Shown here: positions 7,729-17,242 of the stretch, piece after piece
Layout: each line of letters begins with the position of its first letter
Position numbering within the stretch: position 1 is the first letter of the stretch
Assembly (NCBI RefSeq): GCF_002899825.2
Contig: NZ_PPED02000003.1
Span: 576,263 to 640,262, forward strand
DNA: 64,000 nucleotides
Direction: 5' to 3'
From: Chryseobacterium phosphatilyticum
GTDB lineage: Bacteria > Bacteroidota > Bacteroidia > Flavobacteriales > Weeksellaceae
Translations under genes and position numbers: made by a program
Notes under the pieces: model-generated
Told to the model about the DNA's origin: nothing
Database searches by the model: none
What the model saw: the letters and a program-made list of their open reading frames with translations, nothing else

Positions 7729-8847
7729 ATGGAAAACAAGGAACAAACCACTCAAAATACAACTCCAACCCCGGTAAGACCAAGTGGAGACAGCAAAAAA
7801 AAGCAGAACAAAAAAAACAAAATCAGAGCGATCATTTCTAATATTATCGTTTTTCTGGTGATTGGTTTCGGATTGTTCTGGTTAATTCGCGAGTATTTCC
7901 ACATCGGAAATAAAACATATACAGAAGCAGCACAGGTAGAAGAGTTTATCAATCCAATCAACACCAGAGTTTCTGCCTATATTAAAGATATTAAATTCAT
8001 TGAACACCAAAAAGTAAAAAAAGGTGATACGTTAGTTATCCTTGATAATCGTGAAATTCTTACGCAACTGGGACAGGCTGAAGCTGCCTATCAAAATGCA
8101 ATGGCACAAAAGACTGCCACAAGTTCTTCAGTAAATACAGTTTCCAATAACATCAATGTTATGGAATCAAACATTGCAGGAGCAAAAGCCAGACTTTGGA
8201 ATGCCGAACAAAACCTAAACCGATACAAAAACCTTCTTGCTGCAGAAGCCGTGACAAGACAGCAATATGATCAGGTAAAGACTGAGTACGACGCTCAAAA
8301 AGCAGCTTATGAAACGTTGGTCAATCAAAAGCAATCGGCGAATCTTTCCACTACTGAGGTGAAAAGTAAATTGGGAATCAACGATGCAGAGATTAAAAGG
8401 ACAAAGTCTGCTTTGGATATGGCAAGAATCAATCTGTCGTATACCGTAATTACAGCTCCTTATGATGGAGTAATGGGAAGAAGAACAATTTCTGAAGGGC
8501 AGTTGATCCAGCCAGGACAACAAGTAGCAACAATCGTTCTTAACGGGCAAAAATGGGTGACTGCTAACTTTTTAGAAAGCCAGATGCCTAATATTAAAGT
8601 AGGAGAAAAAATAACGATGACAGCCGACGCTTTAGGCGGTCAAAAGTTTGAAGGAATAGTAACGGCAATTTCTGCAGCTACCGGATCTAGATATTCAAGT
8701 GTACCTACTGATAATTCTACCGGAAACTTTATAAAAGTTCAGCAAAGGATTCCTGTGAGAATCGAGTTTACTGAATCCAATAAAAAGGAAATCCTGGATA
8801 AATTAAGTGCAGGGATGAATATGAATGTGAATATTAATAAAGACTAA
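7729..8847 (+). CDS. HlyD/EmrA-family periplasmic adaptor
   Basis: A 372-residue membrane-fusion protein. The N-terminal cytoplasmic part is charged and low-complexity (KKKQNKKNKIRA), followed by one transmembrane helix (about 34-54, IISNIIVFLVIGFGLFWLI). The biotinyl-lipoyl domain halves (VSAYIKDIKFIEHQKVKKGD and LSYTVITAPYDGVMGRRTI) flank a coiled-coil hairpin (about 115-225), and a beta-barrel follows (ATIVLNGQKWVTANFLE). It links the MFS pump to the TolC-like channel. The C-terminus (MNMNVNINKD) is complete. Confidence 0.92.
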   Translation: MENKEQTTQNTTPTPVRPSGDSKKKQNKKNKIRAIISNIIVFLVIGFGLFWLIREYFHIGNKTYTEAAQVEEFINPINTRVSAYIKDIKFIEHQKVKKGDTLVILDNREILTQLGQAEAAYQNAMAQKTATSSSVNTVSNNINVMESNIAGAKARLWNAEQNLNRYKNLLAAEAVTRQQYDQVKTEYDAQKAAYETLVNQKQSANLSTTEVKSKLGINDAEIKRTKSALDMARINLSYTVITAPYDGVMGRRTISEGQLIQPGQQVATIVLNGQKWVTANFLESQMPNIKVGEKITMTADALGGQKFEGIVTAISAATGSRYSSVPTDNSTGNFIKVQQRIPVRIEFTESNKKEILDKLSAGMNMNVNINKD

Positions 8848-8849
8848 AA

Positions 8850-8929
8850 GATATCAGAGGTCAGATTTCAGACTTGATATGAGGAATAAAGATTGAAGGC
8901 TGAATTGGTAAAGTCTGTTATCTGATATC
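8850..8929. repeat. TCAGA/TCTGA hairpin spacer, copy 1
   Basis: Outer arms GATATCAGA (8850-8858) and TCTGATATC (8921-8929) enclose inner arms of the TCAGATTTCAGACTT / AAGTCTG type. The same word pattern recurs at 36635-36692, 37703-37760 and 41413-41480. This copy separates the adaptor and MFS genes of one operon. Confidence 0.6.
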
Positions 8930-8949
8930 TGTAATCTACTATCTAAAAT

Positions 8950-10542
8950 ATGTACAACAAAGGATTATACAACGACTGGGTACCCAAGCCCATACAGCTT
9001 CTGCTGATTATATTATTGCTTGCAGTGGTAATGCCTATCGGTGGGGTATATACGGGAAATATCAGTCATCTGGTAAGTGGTACAGGAGCGTTGACAGAAT
9101 ATTTTATGTGGGCAAACTATGCAACCACCATTGGGATGGGAGCCTGTATGCCTGTTGTTCTCAGAATTAAGATGAGGTTCAAAGTTCGGGACAAGATGGT
9201 TTTATTGCTGGTATTACTAGGTGTATTAAGTTATATCAATGCTACAACTTTACAACCCATGATTTTCGTATCTACTTCACTGTTGATCGGATTTATGAAG
9301 ATGATGGTAACGATAGAACTGTTCCTGCCATTGATGGTTATGATCGGAAATCGTGGGATGTTTTATGGATTGTTTTATACATTCGTTTTGGTGATGAACC
9401 AGGTGGCAGCTTACTATGCGGCAGAATTTGCACTGCTCTACAACTGGCAGCAATTCTATATTTTTACCGCAGTTTTATGTTTTACATTAGCATTGATCCA
9501 CTGGATTTTTATGCACAATAAATACTTCGCCCTGAAAGTGCCGTTGCATTATATTGATTGGTTAAGTATCTTACTTTTCATATCCACCTTTATGTTTTCA
9601 GCTTATGTATATGCATTTGGACGACAGCAGGATTGGCTGAACTCTAAGAACATCATCAATGCAAGCATTGCTGCTTTTGTTAGCTTTGCATTACTTTCGA
9701 TACGGCAACTAACCCTGAAAAGACCTTATCTTTCATTCAAAATTTTCTCGAGAAATAATGTACAGAATGGGTTATTTATGCTGTTTTGGCTGGGAATGTT
9801 TTTAGGAACAGCTTCTCTTCAGAATACTTTTGCAGTAGGAGTTTTGGGATATGATCAGGTAACGAATGCAAGATTAAGCTTATTGATGATCCCAGGGATT
9901 ATTTTAGCGGGTGGTATTGCCGTGTTCTGGTTTAAAAAGGAGAAACCGCTGAAGATGTACATTTTTTCCGGTTTTGCCGCGATGGTAGGTTATGCAATCA
10001 TTATGTATTTCTCAATGGTACTGGAATTTAATTATGAAAACTGGTATTTGCCGATGTTTTTAAAAGGCTATGGAATGTGTTCATTATTTATTTCAGTCTG
10101 GTTTTATACTCTGGATAAGCTCGAAATGGATGAAATGCTTGCTGCAATCGGACTTGTTTTAGTGTGGAGAACGTTCCTGGCCGTAGGTATATTTTCGACA
10201 TTATATTCATGGTTGCAATACCGGTTTCAGATTAATGCAATAGGAGATCTGGCAGTTTATATGGACGGAATGACCATTACCCCTCAGAATGTTGCTGCCA
10301 ATATGAAGGCCATTCAGCTGAATGCTATTATTATAGCCACAAAAAAAATATTTGGATATATAATTGTAACAGGATTCGGAGTGTTGCTTTATGTGATTAC
10401 CCATCATTTTGGAGCAAAACGTTTCCAATATTTCAGATTTGTAAGAGTTTTAGGAGGTAAATCAGTGATTGCCCGAAGAAGACTTCGTGAGCGCAAAAAA
10501 TTATTAGAAGAAATAAAAGACGCAGCAGGGCCTGCGATGTAA
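8950..10542 (+). CDS. MFS efflux transporter, DHA2/EmrB-like
   Basis: A 530-residue inner-membrane protein with about 14 predicted helices, matching the 14-helix DHA2 drug:proton antiporters. The first helix follows VPKPIQLLLIILLLAVVMPIGG, and the C-terminal tail is basic and cytoplasmic (RRRLRERKKLLEEIKD). The usual EmrB motif C (GxxxGPxxGG) is not obvious, so this is a divergent Bacteroidota branch. Position after a TolC-like and an EmrA-like gene supports export of small toxic compounds across both membranes. Substrate unknown. A 102-nt repeat-bearing gap separates it from the adaptor gene. Confidence 0.85.
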   Translation: MYNKGLYNDWVPKPIQLLLIILLLAVVMPIGGVYTGNISHLVSGTGALTEYFMWANYATTIGMGACMPVVLRIKMRFKVRDKMVLLLVLLGVLSYINATTLQPMIFVSTSLLIGFMKMMVTIELFLPLMVMIGNRGMFYGLFYTFVLVMNQVAAYYAAEFALLYNWQQFYIFTAVLCFTLALIHWIFMHNKYFALKVPLHYIDWLSILLFISTFMFSAYVYAFGRQQDWLNSKNIINASIAAFVSFALLSIRQLTLKRPYLSFKIFSRNNVQNGLFMLFWLGMFLGTASLQNTFAVGVLGYDQVTNARLSLLMIPGIILAGGIAVFWFKKEKPLKMYIFSGFAAMVGYAIIMYFSMVLEFNYENWYLPMFLKGYGMCSLFISVWFYTLDKLEMDEMLAAIGLVLVWRTFLAVGIFSTLYSWLQYRFQINAIGDLAVYMDGMTITPQNVAANMKAIQLNAIIIATKKIFGYIIVTGFGVLLYVITHHFGAKRFQYFRFVRVLGGKSVIARRRLRERKKLLEEIKDAAGPAM

Positions 10543-10562
10543 AAATACCTTGTTTTTCACTA

Positions 10563-10605
10563 GTAAAATCCTGGTCCTTTTTAGGGCTTGGATTTTACGC
10601 TTTTT
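10563..10605 (+). terminator. Terminator of the efflux operon
   Basis: GTAAAATCC (10563-10571) pairs with GGATTTTAC (10590-10598), followed by GC and TTTTT. It lies 20 nt after the MFS stop. Confidence 0.7.
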
Positions 10606-10784
10606 AGGAAGATAAGTAATAAAGGTTAAAATGAGCAGTTAAGGATAAAACTATACATCATCATTATAACTTTTTAGTGGTTATAAGTTGTCAGGCCACT
10701 TCTTGCTCCATTTTCCCGGTTTCCATCTTGTTAAATAATGAAAAATTTCATAGTCTCTTATTTTTATTTAGAAATAATAAAAAT

Positions 10785-10792
10785 TACCTTTG
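10785..10792 (+). promoter_or_regulatory. -7 box of the TonB receptor gene
   Basis: TACCTTTG 28 nt before the ATG at 10820. No clear TTG at the -33 distance. The TTG inside this box should not be read as a start codon. Confidence 0.5.
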
Positions 10793-10819
10793 TGGGATTA
10801 TAAAACTTTGAGTAGAAGA

Positions 10820-13033
10820 ATGAAAAAGCAGTATGCGTTCATAGGTATGGTAGCATCGGGAATGATGTTTTCCCAAACAGTGAAGGATTCTATATCCTCT
10901 AAAGGTATTGACGATGTTGTGATCGTAGCCTCCAGAAAACCTACAAAAATTTCTGAAATTCCGGGTACGGTTTGGGTCGTACAGAAAGAAAAAATTCAGC
11001 AGCAGGCAAAAAGCGGTGTTCCTATTAAAGAAATGTTGTCTATTTTAATTCCAAGTATGGATATTGGTCCCCAGGGAAGAACCAACTATGGGCAGAATAT
11101 GAGAGGACGCTCTGCATTGGTAATGATTGACGGAGTTTCTCTGAACAGTATTCGTGCAATCAGTCGCCAGCTTGATGCGATTGATCCTTTTAATATAGAA
11201 AGAATTGAAGTTCTTTCGGGAGCAAGCTCTATTTACGGAGGCAATGCGACGGGTGGGATCATCAATATTATAACCAAAACACCATCAAAAAAAGGAATTA
11301 GTGGAGAAACTGAATTGGGAGTACGTACCGGTTTTATGGGAAAAGATGATCACGATTTCCGGGCAGCACAATCTATTTCAGGAAAAGGAGAGAAATTCTT
11401 CGGCAGACTGGGAGTCGCATACCAACAAAATGGGGGAGCTTATGGAGCAGATGAAAAACAACTGTTTACAGATATTACTCAAACTGACCTTCAATACAAT
11501 CAATCCATTGATATTCTTGCTACAGGAGGATATCAGTTTAATAATAAACATAAAATAACGGCTTCACTTCAATATTACAATTCAAAATTTAATGGAGACC
11601 GAAGTTTATTTTTAGGTGAAAACCTAAGCGCTTTTACCCAGAAAAAAGCATCACTACTGGAAATGAGAGATGGCTTTTCTTCTGATAAAAATGTTGGTAC
11701 TGAACGTTATATGGGAACTGTAGCCTATACCGGAAACGGAATTTTGGGTGGCCAGGACATCTATGTACAATTTGCTACCCGTGGTGAAAAGCTGGGATTT
11801 TACCCTTTCCCCGGAAATGTAACCCTGCAGAGTAATCAAAAAGTAGCCTACATGTCCTCATCTCAACAGGATACTTATTACTCCGGAATTAAGGCTTTGC
11901 TATCCAAATCATGGCGCGGACTCAATGTCACGTACGGAGCAGACATCGATTTTGAGAAATTTGAAGGCAATCAGTCTGTATATAATATTGGTAAAACCAT
12001 GTCAAGTGGCGGATTGATCAACGAGACCCAATACAGATTGGGAAGATATCCTACCAACCATTCACAAAGTTATGCCGGATATGTGCAGGCGAAATATAAT
12101 ATTCTTTCCAAATTACAGCTTAATGCAGGTGTTCGTTACCAGAACATCACTGTCAAAATGGATGATTTTGTAGGCTCTGAACAGCAGACACAGATCGCGA
12201 TGGGATACGGACAATCGGCATCTGCAATTCCGGGAGGACAAAGTTCTTATAATGTAACCCTTGCCAATGCCGGGTTACTGTACAAATTTAATGAACACCA
12301 CCAGGTTTGGGGAACTTTTTCCCAGGGAGCAAGCCTTGCTGATCCTGCAAAATATTATGGTATTGGAAAATATGAAATGCAGGGTACCAACTGGAATGTG
12401 ATATCCAGTATCAATGTCAAAGATCAGCCTTTACAAGCTATTAAAACCAATCAGTTTGAGGTAGGATACCGTATTAATAAAGGAGGATTGAGAGCTCAGA
12501 TTGCAGGGTTCCTGAGTAATTCAGATAAAAGTGTGGCCGTAGATAAAAAGACTTTCCAGATTCTGGTTAATGACCTGAAGTTAAGAAATATGGGAATCGA
12601 AGCTGAGATTTCCTATTCTATGAGCAATGGAGTTTATTTTGGAGCCAGCGGTCTTTTAATCAAATCTGAAGTAGATAATAACGGAGAATGGAAGAAGCAG
12701 GAGATTTATAATGCTTCCCCTTCAAAATTAGTAACCTATATCGGATATAATATCCAAAACTGGTCATTTAGATTCCAGTCTTTGCAAAACTTCAAACTCA
12801 CGGATGAATTGAGTAATGTGATTGACGGATATAATACCTCTGATCTGATGGTAGGGTATCGTTTCCATTGGGGGAAATTTAACCTGGGAATCCAGAATAT
12901 ATTCAATACGGATTATCAGACCATATGGAGCAAACGTTCGCAGGTTCTGTATTCTTCTTACGGACTTCCGGAACTATTTAATTATAAAGGAAGAGGAAGA
13001 ACATTTAACCTGTCTTATACATTTGATTTTTAA
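10820..13033 (+). CDS. TonB-dependent siderophore receptor
   Basis: A 737-residue outer-membrane receptor. I chose the ATG at 10820 because it gives a standard signal peptide (MKKQYAFIGMVASGMMFSQ). The in-frame TTG 30 nt upstream lies in the -7 box. After a TonB-box-like region (IDDVVIVASRK) comes the plug (about 40-155: RGRSALVMIDGVSLN, IERIEVLSGASSIYGGNATGGIINIITK). The 22-strand barrel ends in a terminal Phe (FNLSYTFDF). The neighbouring siderophore-interacting protein gene points to ferric-siderophore import. Confidence 0.9.
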   Translation: MKKQYAFIGMVASGMMFSQTVKDSISSKGIDDVVIVASRKPTKISEIPGTVWVVQKEKIQQQAKSGVPIKEMLSILIPSMDIGPQGRTNYGQNMRGRSALVMIDGVSLNSIRAISRQLDAIDPFNIERIEVLSGASSIYGGNATGGIINIITKTPSKKGISGETELGVRTGFMGKDDHDFRAAQSISGKGEKFFGRLGVAYQQNGGAYGADEKQLFTDITQTDLQYNQSIDILATGGYQFNNKHKITASLQYYNSKFNGDRSLFLGENLSAFTQKKASLLEMRDGFSSDKNVGTERYMGTVAYTGNGILGGQDIYVQFATRGEKLGFYPFPGNVTLQSNQKVAYMSSSQQDTYYSGIKALLSKSWRGLNVTYGADIDFEKFEGNQSVYNIGKTMSSGGLINETQYRLGRYPTNHSQSYAGYVQAKYNILSKLQLNAGVRYQNITVKMDDFVGSEQQTQIAMGYGQSASAIPGGQSSYNVTLANAGLLYKFNEHHQVWGTFSQGASLADPAKYYGIGKYEMQGTNWNVISSINVKDQPLQAIKTNQFEVGYRINKGGLRAQIAGFLSNSDKSVAVDKKTFQILVNDLKLRNMGIEAEISYSMSNGVYFGASGLLIKSEVDNNGEWKKQEIYNASPSKLVTYIGYNIQNWSFRFQSLQNFKLTDELSNVIDGYNTSDLMVGYRFHWGKFNLGIQNIFNTDYQTIWSKRSQVLYSSYGLPELFNYKGRGRTFNLSYTFDF

Positions 13034-13067
13034 AAAACAGGATCAAGGTGTACCTGCCTTGGTCTGA

Positions 13068-13952
13068 ATGATACTTTCTAACAAAATCCGGTTTCTGATC
13101 AAAGAACTGAAACCGGATATTAACTTAAAAAAATCAGTTATGGCCAAAGTTTCAACAGGGCAAATTGTTGCCGAAGTAACCAGAAAAGAATACATTACAG
13201 ATCATTTTATCAGGGTATATCTGTATTCACCCGAAGTGCCTCAGTTTAAAGAAGCTACTGTGGGAGATAACAACAAAATTGCAGTTCCGCCGGCAGGATT
13301 GAATGAAATTCATTTCCCCACATTGGACGAAAATCATCAATGGGTGTATCCACCAAAAGAAGTAGCGCCTGTGATCAGAACCTATACCCACAGGGGAATT
13401 GACCTTGAGAAGAATGAACTGATCATTGATTTTGTAGACCATGGAGACACCGGCCCGGCATCAAAATGGGTGAGGGAAGCGAAAGCAGGCTCAAAACTGG
13501 GAGTCATGATGCGCCTGGGTGGAAAAGAGTTATATCCTGAAGCTGAATGGTATTTGCTGGTGGGAGATGCAACCGCCATTCCTGTACTAAGTGCTATTTT
13601 AGAAACATTACCGGCTACTGCAAAAGGAGTCTGTATCATTGAGGTTCATGGAAAGGAGGACGAGCAGATACTAGAAACTAAAGCCGATATTGATTTTATA
13701 TGGGTACATAATTCGGAACCACAAAATGCAAGTGAAATTGCTGAGGTAGTCAAAAGCATTGTCATTCCTGAAACAAGTAAATTCGGATATGTAGCTTGTG
13801 AATTCTCAAGCGTTAAAGAAATCCGAAACTATCTCAGAAAAGAAAGAAACTGGACGTCGAAAGAGCTGTATGCCTATTCTTACTGGAAAGCAGGTGTGGC
13901 AGAAAATGAATCACAAGCTGACAGACATAAGGAGAAGGATTCGATGGAGTAG
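13068..13952 (+). CDS. Siderophore-interacting protein (flavin-dependent ferric-siderophore reductase)
   Basis: A 294-residue cytoplasmic enzyme. The FAD-binding motif RTYTHRG (the RxYTxR signature of the SIP family) is at about residue 105, and the segment FVDHGDTGPASKWVREAKAGSKL is characteristic. The C-terminal NAD(P)H-binding half has VGDATAIPVLSAILETLPA and ends with the conserved KELYAYSYWKAG. It would reduce and release iron from the imported siderophore. The gene starts 34 nt after the receptor gene and forms an operon with it. An internal ATG at 13140 (MAKVSTGQ) is an alternative start, since the first 24 residues are not conserved in kind. Confidence 0.9.
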   Translation: MILSNKIRFLIKELKPDINLKKSVMAKVSTGQIVAEVTRKEYITDHFIRVYLYSPEVPQFKEATVGDNNKIAVPPAGLNEIHFPTLDENHQWVYPPKEVAPVIRTYTHRGIDLEKNELIIDFVDHGDTGPASKWVREAKAGSKLGVMMRLGGKELYPEAEWYLLVGDATAIPVLSAILETLPATAKGVCIIEVHGKEDEQILETKADIDFIWVHNSEPQNASEIAEVVKSIVIPETSKFGYVACEFSSVKEIRNYLRKERNWTSKELYAYSYWKAGVAENESQADRHKEKDSME

Positions 13953-14088
13953 GAAGAGTGGAGAGATTAGGGTTTGAGTGCGGTAGGGTTAAGGTTTTGA
14001 GTTTAACGTTGAGGATAACCAAGAGCAATAATAACCTACACCTCGCATCTCGAATTCTCCCGTACCCCGCAACTCGCAGCCAAAAACT

Positions 14089-14119
14089 TTGAACATTGAA
14101 CCCTGAACACTTATCTTTG
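14089..14119 (+). promoter_or_regulatory. Promoter of the methyltransferase gene at 14124
   Basis: TTG at 14089-14091, 20-nt spacer, TATCTTTG at 14112-14119, only 4 nt before the ATG. Upstream (13960-14085) is non-coding DNA with G-rich then C-rich word repeats and no gene. Confidence 0.65.
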
Positions 14120-14123
14120 CATC

Positions 14124-14828
14124 ATGAAAGATTTAATGGGCAAAGCGATCTGGGACTATTACCACAATGAAAATTCTGAAGATTTGCAGACTGAAACTTC
14201 AATTTCTGAACTGGACGAACTTCCGGTCGAGTATCTATTCAGAGGTTTTGAAGACATGAATAAAATTGAACAGAAAGCATTGCAATTTTCCAAAGGAAAA
14301 ACTTTAGATATTGGTACCGGTGCAGGATCTCATGCTTTATACCTCCAGAATGAAAGAAATTTGGATGTGCTAGCATTGGATATTTCCCCAAAATCTATTG
14401 AGGTCTGCAAACTAAGAGGAATTAAAAAAGCAGTAAGTGAAAATATTCTCAACTTTTCAGGCGAAACTTTTGATACCATTATCTTATTGATGAATGGAAC
14501 AGGAATTTTTGAAAGCCTTTCTAAAATTGATACCTATCTTAAGAAGCTGCATACCTTATTAAATGATGAAGGACAAATATTAATTGACAGTACGGATATT
14601 CTCTATATGTTTGACCGTGATGAAGATGGAGGAGTGTATATTCCTGCAGGAGGATATTACGGAGAACTGGATTATATTGTGCATTATAAAGGAGAATCTG
14701 AAGAACCTATTACCTGGTTATATCTCGACTTTAATACGTTGAAAAATGCGGCAGTGAATAACGGTTTCAAAATAGAAAAAGTTTTGAAGGATGAAGATTC
14801 TTATCTGGCAAAACTGACTAAAAAATAA
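14124..14828 (+). CDS. Class I SAM-dependent methyltransferase
   Basis: A 234-residue cytoplasmic protein with a Rossmann methyltransferase core. Motif I is TLDIGTGAGSHALYLQ (about 64-79), motif II LDVLALDISPKSIEVC, then FDTIILLMNGTGIFESL in place of the usual motif IV, and GQILIDSTDI. The N-terminus (AIWDYYHNENSEDLQTE) is typical of a small Bacteroidota group with unknown substrate. The gene stands alone, with its own promoter and a palindromic repeat after the stop that may act as its terminator. Confidence 0.82.
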   Translation: MKDLMGKAIWDYYHNENSEDLQTETSISELDELPVEYLFRGFEDMNKIEQKALQFSKGKTLDIGTGAGSHALYLQNERNLDVLALDISPKSIEVCKLRGIKKAVSENILNFSGETFDTIILLMNGTGIFESLSKIDTYLKKLHTLLNDEGQILIDSTDILYMFDRDEDGGVYIPAGGYYGELDYIVHYKGESEEPITWLYLDFNTLKNAAVNNGFKIEKVLKDEDSYLAKLTKK

Positions 14829-14835
14829 TATAAAC

Positions 14836-14900
14836 GTCAATAGAAACGGGCTTTAGCCCGTTTTCTTTTTTAATCCTTTCGATTGGCTTTAGCCAAAACT
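14836..14900. repeat. GGGCTTTAGCCC palindrome element, copy A
   Basis: Two palindromes about 20 nt apart: AAACGGGCTTTAGCCCGTTT (14844-14863) followed by a T-rich run, then TTGGCTTTAGCCAA (14883-14896). It follows the motif GTCAATAG. The first hairpin plus T run probably ends transcription of the methyltransferase gene. Same design as copies at 34791, 52839 and 62047. Confidence 0.8.
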
Positions 14901-14965
14901 TATTTTTGGAATCACCTGCTAATCTGTGGGACAGTAGAATAGATCACAACTGTTGTTCTATAATC

Positions 14966-14999
14966 AAAAGAAAAGGCTGCTTCATTTTGAAACAGCCTT
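14966..14999 (-). terminator. Terminator of metG
   Basis: On the minus strand, AAGGCTGTTTC pairs with GAAGCAGCCTT (14999 down to 14973), then a run rich in T. It lies 22 nt beyond the metG stop. Confidence 0.75.
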
Positions 15000-15021
15000 C
15001 AATTTTTATATCAAGGGACAA

Positions 15022-17058
15022 TTATCCGATCTCAATACCGTTTTCAACATTGCTGTCGTCCGGTGTTACGAAAGATAATTTACCATCCGGTTTAGTAGTC
15101 AGTAACAACATTCCCTGAGATTCAATTCCTCTGATTTTTCTTGGTGCAAGATTTAATAAAATCATTACCTGCTTACCAATTACTTCTTCTGGAGTAAAGC
15201 TTTCAGCAATTCCTGAAACTACAGTTCTTACGTCTACTCCTGTATCAACAGTCAGTTTTAATAATTTATCTGCTTTTTCTACTTTTTCAGCTTCTGTAAT
15301 AGTAGCTGTTCGTAAGTCTATTTTAGTAAAATCATCAAAGGTGATCTCTTCTTTCATAGGGTTGGCGTTAGGGTTTGTTTTTTTATTGTTTTGTTTGGTG
15401 TCTTCCAGCTTTTGAATCTGAGCTTCGATCACATTATCTTCAATTTTTGAGAAGAGAAGAGATGCTTCATTGATCTTATGGCCCGTTTCGATTAAAACAG
15501 GTTGAGTTTCGATATCATTCCATGCTTTCTTTTCAACGTTGAACATGTTCAGAAGTTTTTCAGAACTGAAAGGCATGAACGGTTCACATAATTGAGCTAA
15601 TGCTACAGCGATCTGAGCTCCAACAAATAAAGATTGAGCAGCCTTTTCAGGATTATCCTTAATCGTTTTCCATGGCTCTTCCGTTTGAAGATACTGATTT
15701 CCAAAACGAGCAAGATTCATCAAGGCAGTCAAGGAATTTCTAAACTCATAGTTTTCCAGAAACCCGGAAATCTCTTTTGCTGATTTACTGATTTCTTGTA
15801 GCTCAGGACTATTAATATCTCCTTGTGGAACTACACCATCATAATATTTATGAATAAGAACCGCAACTCTATTGATAAAGTTTCCAAAGATACCCACCAA
15901 CTCAGAATTATTCTTCGTCTGGAAATCTTTCCATGTAAAGTTATTATCCTTTGTTTCCGGAGCAGAGGAAAGAAGCGCATATCTTAATACATCCTGTTGT
16001 CCAGGGAAATCTTCTACATACTCATGTGCCCACACCGCCCAGTTTCTTGATGTTGAGATTTTATCATTCTCAAGATTCAGGAATTCAAATGCAGGAACAT
16101 TTTTAGGCATAATATAATCTCCGTGTGCTTTCATCATCGCCGGGAAGATGATACAGTGGAATACAATATTATCTTTTCCGATAAAGTGTACCAGGTCACT
16201 GTCTTCACTTTGCCAGTAATCTTTCCAGTCTTTTCCGTTTTTCTCTGCCCATTCTTTTGTAAAAGAAATGTACCCGATTGGGGCATCAAACCATACGTAA
16301 AGAACTTTCCCTTCCGCATTCGGAAGAGGAACAGGAACTCCCCAGTTCAGATCTCTCGTCATGGCTCGCGGCTTTAGGCCATCATTTAACCATGATTTAA
16401 CCTGTCCGTATACATTGGGTTTCCAGTCATCTTTATGACCTTCAATGATCCATTCATTTAAGAAATCTTCATATTCATTTAAAGGAAGGTACCAGTTTTT
16501 TGTTTCTTTTAAAATAGGAACATTTCCGCTAAGCATTGATTTCGGATTGATCAGTTCTGATGGAGAAAGGGTAGAACCACACTTCTCACACTGGTCTCCA
16601 TAAGCGTTTTCGTTGCCACAGTTCGGGCACGTTCCTACAATATAACGATCAGCAAGGAATTCTCCTGCCTGCTCATCAAAATATTGTTCCGAAATTTCTT
16701 CTGTGAATTTCCCTTTTTCATACAGAACCTTAAAGAAGTCCTGGCTCGTTTCATAATGCTTCTTGGAAGTCGTTCTTGAATATTCATCAAAAGAAATTCC
16801 AAGATCTGAAAAGGATTTCTTAATGATCCCGTGGTATTTGTCAACGATATCCTGTGGGGTAACCCCTTCCTTTTTAGCTCTTATGGTAATAGGAATCCCA
16901 TGCTCATCTGAACCACAGATAAACGCTACATCTTTTCCTAATCTTCTCTGAAATCTTGCGTAAACATCCGCAGGAATATAAACACCTGCCAAATGTCCTA
17001 TATGAACCGGCCCGTTTGCATAAGGCAAAGCTGCCGTAATCATCTTTCTGTTTGACAT
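15022..17058 (-). CDS. metG: Methionine-tRNA ligase
   Basis: A 678-residue cytoplasmic enzyme that charges tRNA-Met. Class I motifs are clear: HIGH at residues 19-22 (GPVHIGHLAG) and KISTS as the KMSKS signature (NDKISTSRNW). The zinc-binding insert is CPNCGNENAYGDQCEKCG with four cysteines, as in the long MetG type. A C-terminal Trbp111-like tRNA-binding domain (about 565-678: FDDFTKIDLRTATI, then MLLLTTKPDGKLSFV) gives the dimeric form. It is a single-gene unit with its own -7 box and terminator. Confidence 0.97.
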   Translation of the reverse strand: MSNRKMITAALPYANGPVHIGHLAGVYIPADVYARFQRRLGKDVAFICGSDEHGIPITIRAKKEGVTPQDIVDKYHGIIKKSFSDLGISFDEYSRTTSKKHYETSQDFFKVLYEKGKFTEEISEQYFDEQAGEFLADRYIVGTCPNCGNENAYGDQCEKCGSTLSPSELINPKSMLSGNVPILKETKNWYLPLNEYEDFLNEWIIEGHKDDWKPNVYGQVKSWLNDGLKPRAMTRDLNWGVPVPLPNAEGKVLYVWFDAPIGYISFTKEWAEKNGKDWKDYWQSEDSDLVHFIGKDNIVFHCIIFPAMMKAHGDYIMPKNVPAFEFLNLENDKISTSRNWAVWAHEYVEDFPGQQDVLRYALLSSAPETKDNNFTWKDFQTKNNSELVGIFGNFINRVAVLIHKYYDGVVPQGDINSPELQEISKSAKEISGFLENYEFRNSLTALMNLARFGNQYLQTEEPWKTIKDNPEKAAQSLFVGAQIAVALAQLCEPFMPFSSEKLLNMFNVEKKAWNDIETQPVLIETGHKINEASLLFSKIEDNVIEAQIQKLEDTKQNNKKTNPNANPMKEEITFDDFTKIDLRTATITEAEKVEKADKLLKLTVDTGVDVRTVVSGIAESFTPEEVIGKQVMILLNLAPRKIRGIESQGMLLLTTKPDGKLSFVTPDDSNVENGIEIG

Positions 17059-17078
17059 TTATAGTAAAGTTTTAACTG

Positions 17079-17086
17079 CAAAGATA
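17079..17086 (-). promoter_or_regulatory. -7 box of metG
   Basis: TATCTTTG on the minus strand, 20 nt upstream of the metG ATG. A TTG at the -33 distance is not evident. Confidence 0.5.
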
Positions 17087-17163
17087 AGGATTATCTCTTG
17101 AATACCGCTATTTGTGGAGTTATTATGATCTGTAATGAATTTTTCGGAGTTTAATATGAAATA

Positions 17164-17185
17164 AAGTTAAACAAATGTTTAACTT
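17164..17185. promoter_or_regulatory. Perfect inverted repeat, candidate operator 1
   Basis: AAGTTAAACA, 2-nt spacer, TGTTTAACTT: 10-bp arms, a size and symmetry typical of a dimeric repressor site. It lies 206 nt upstream of the SusC start. Confidence 0.45.
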
Positions 17186-17223
17186 ATTGATTGCTGTAAA
17201 GAATATGTTATGCATTACATATG

Positions 17224-17242
17224 ATCCAATAAATTATTGGAT
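17224..17242. promoter_or_regulatory. Perfect inverted repeat, candidate operator 2
   Basis: ATCCAATAA, one base, TTATTGGAT: 9-bp arms that end at the possible -33 TTG of the sus-like promoter. Confidence 0.4.

Noticed and set aside
13955-14085. Possible repeat or CRISPR-like array before the methyltransferase gene
   Set aside because: Short words such as TTGAACATTGAA-like and CGCA-rich motifs recur loosely, but there are no regular spacers or conserved repeats.
14906-15118. 70-codon plus-strand frame beyond the methyltransferase gene
   Set aside because: It runs through the metG terminator and into metG on the opposite strand. It is a shadow frame.
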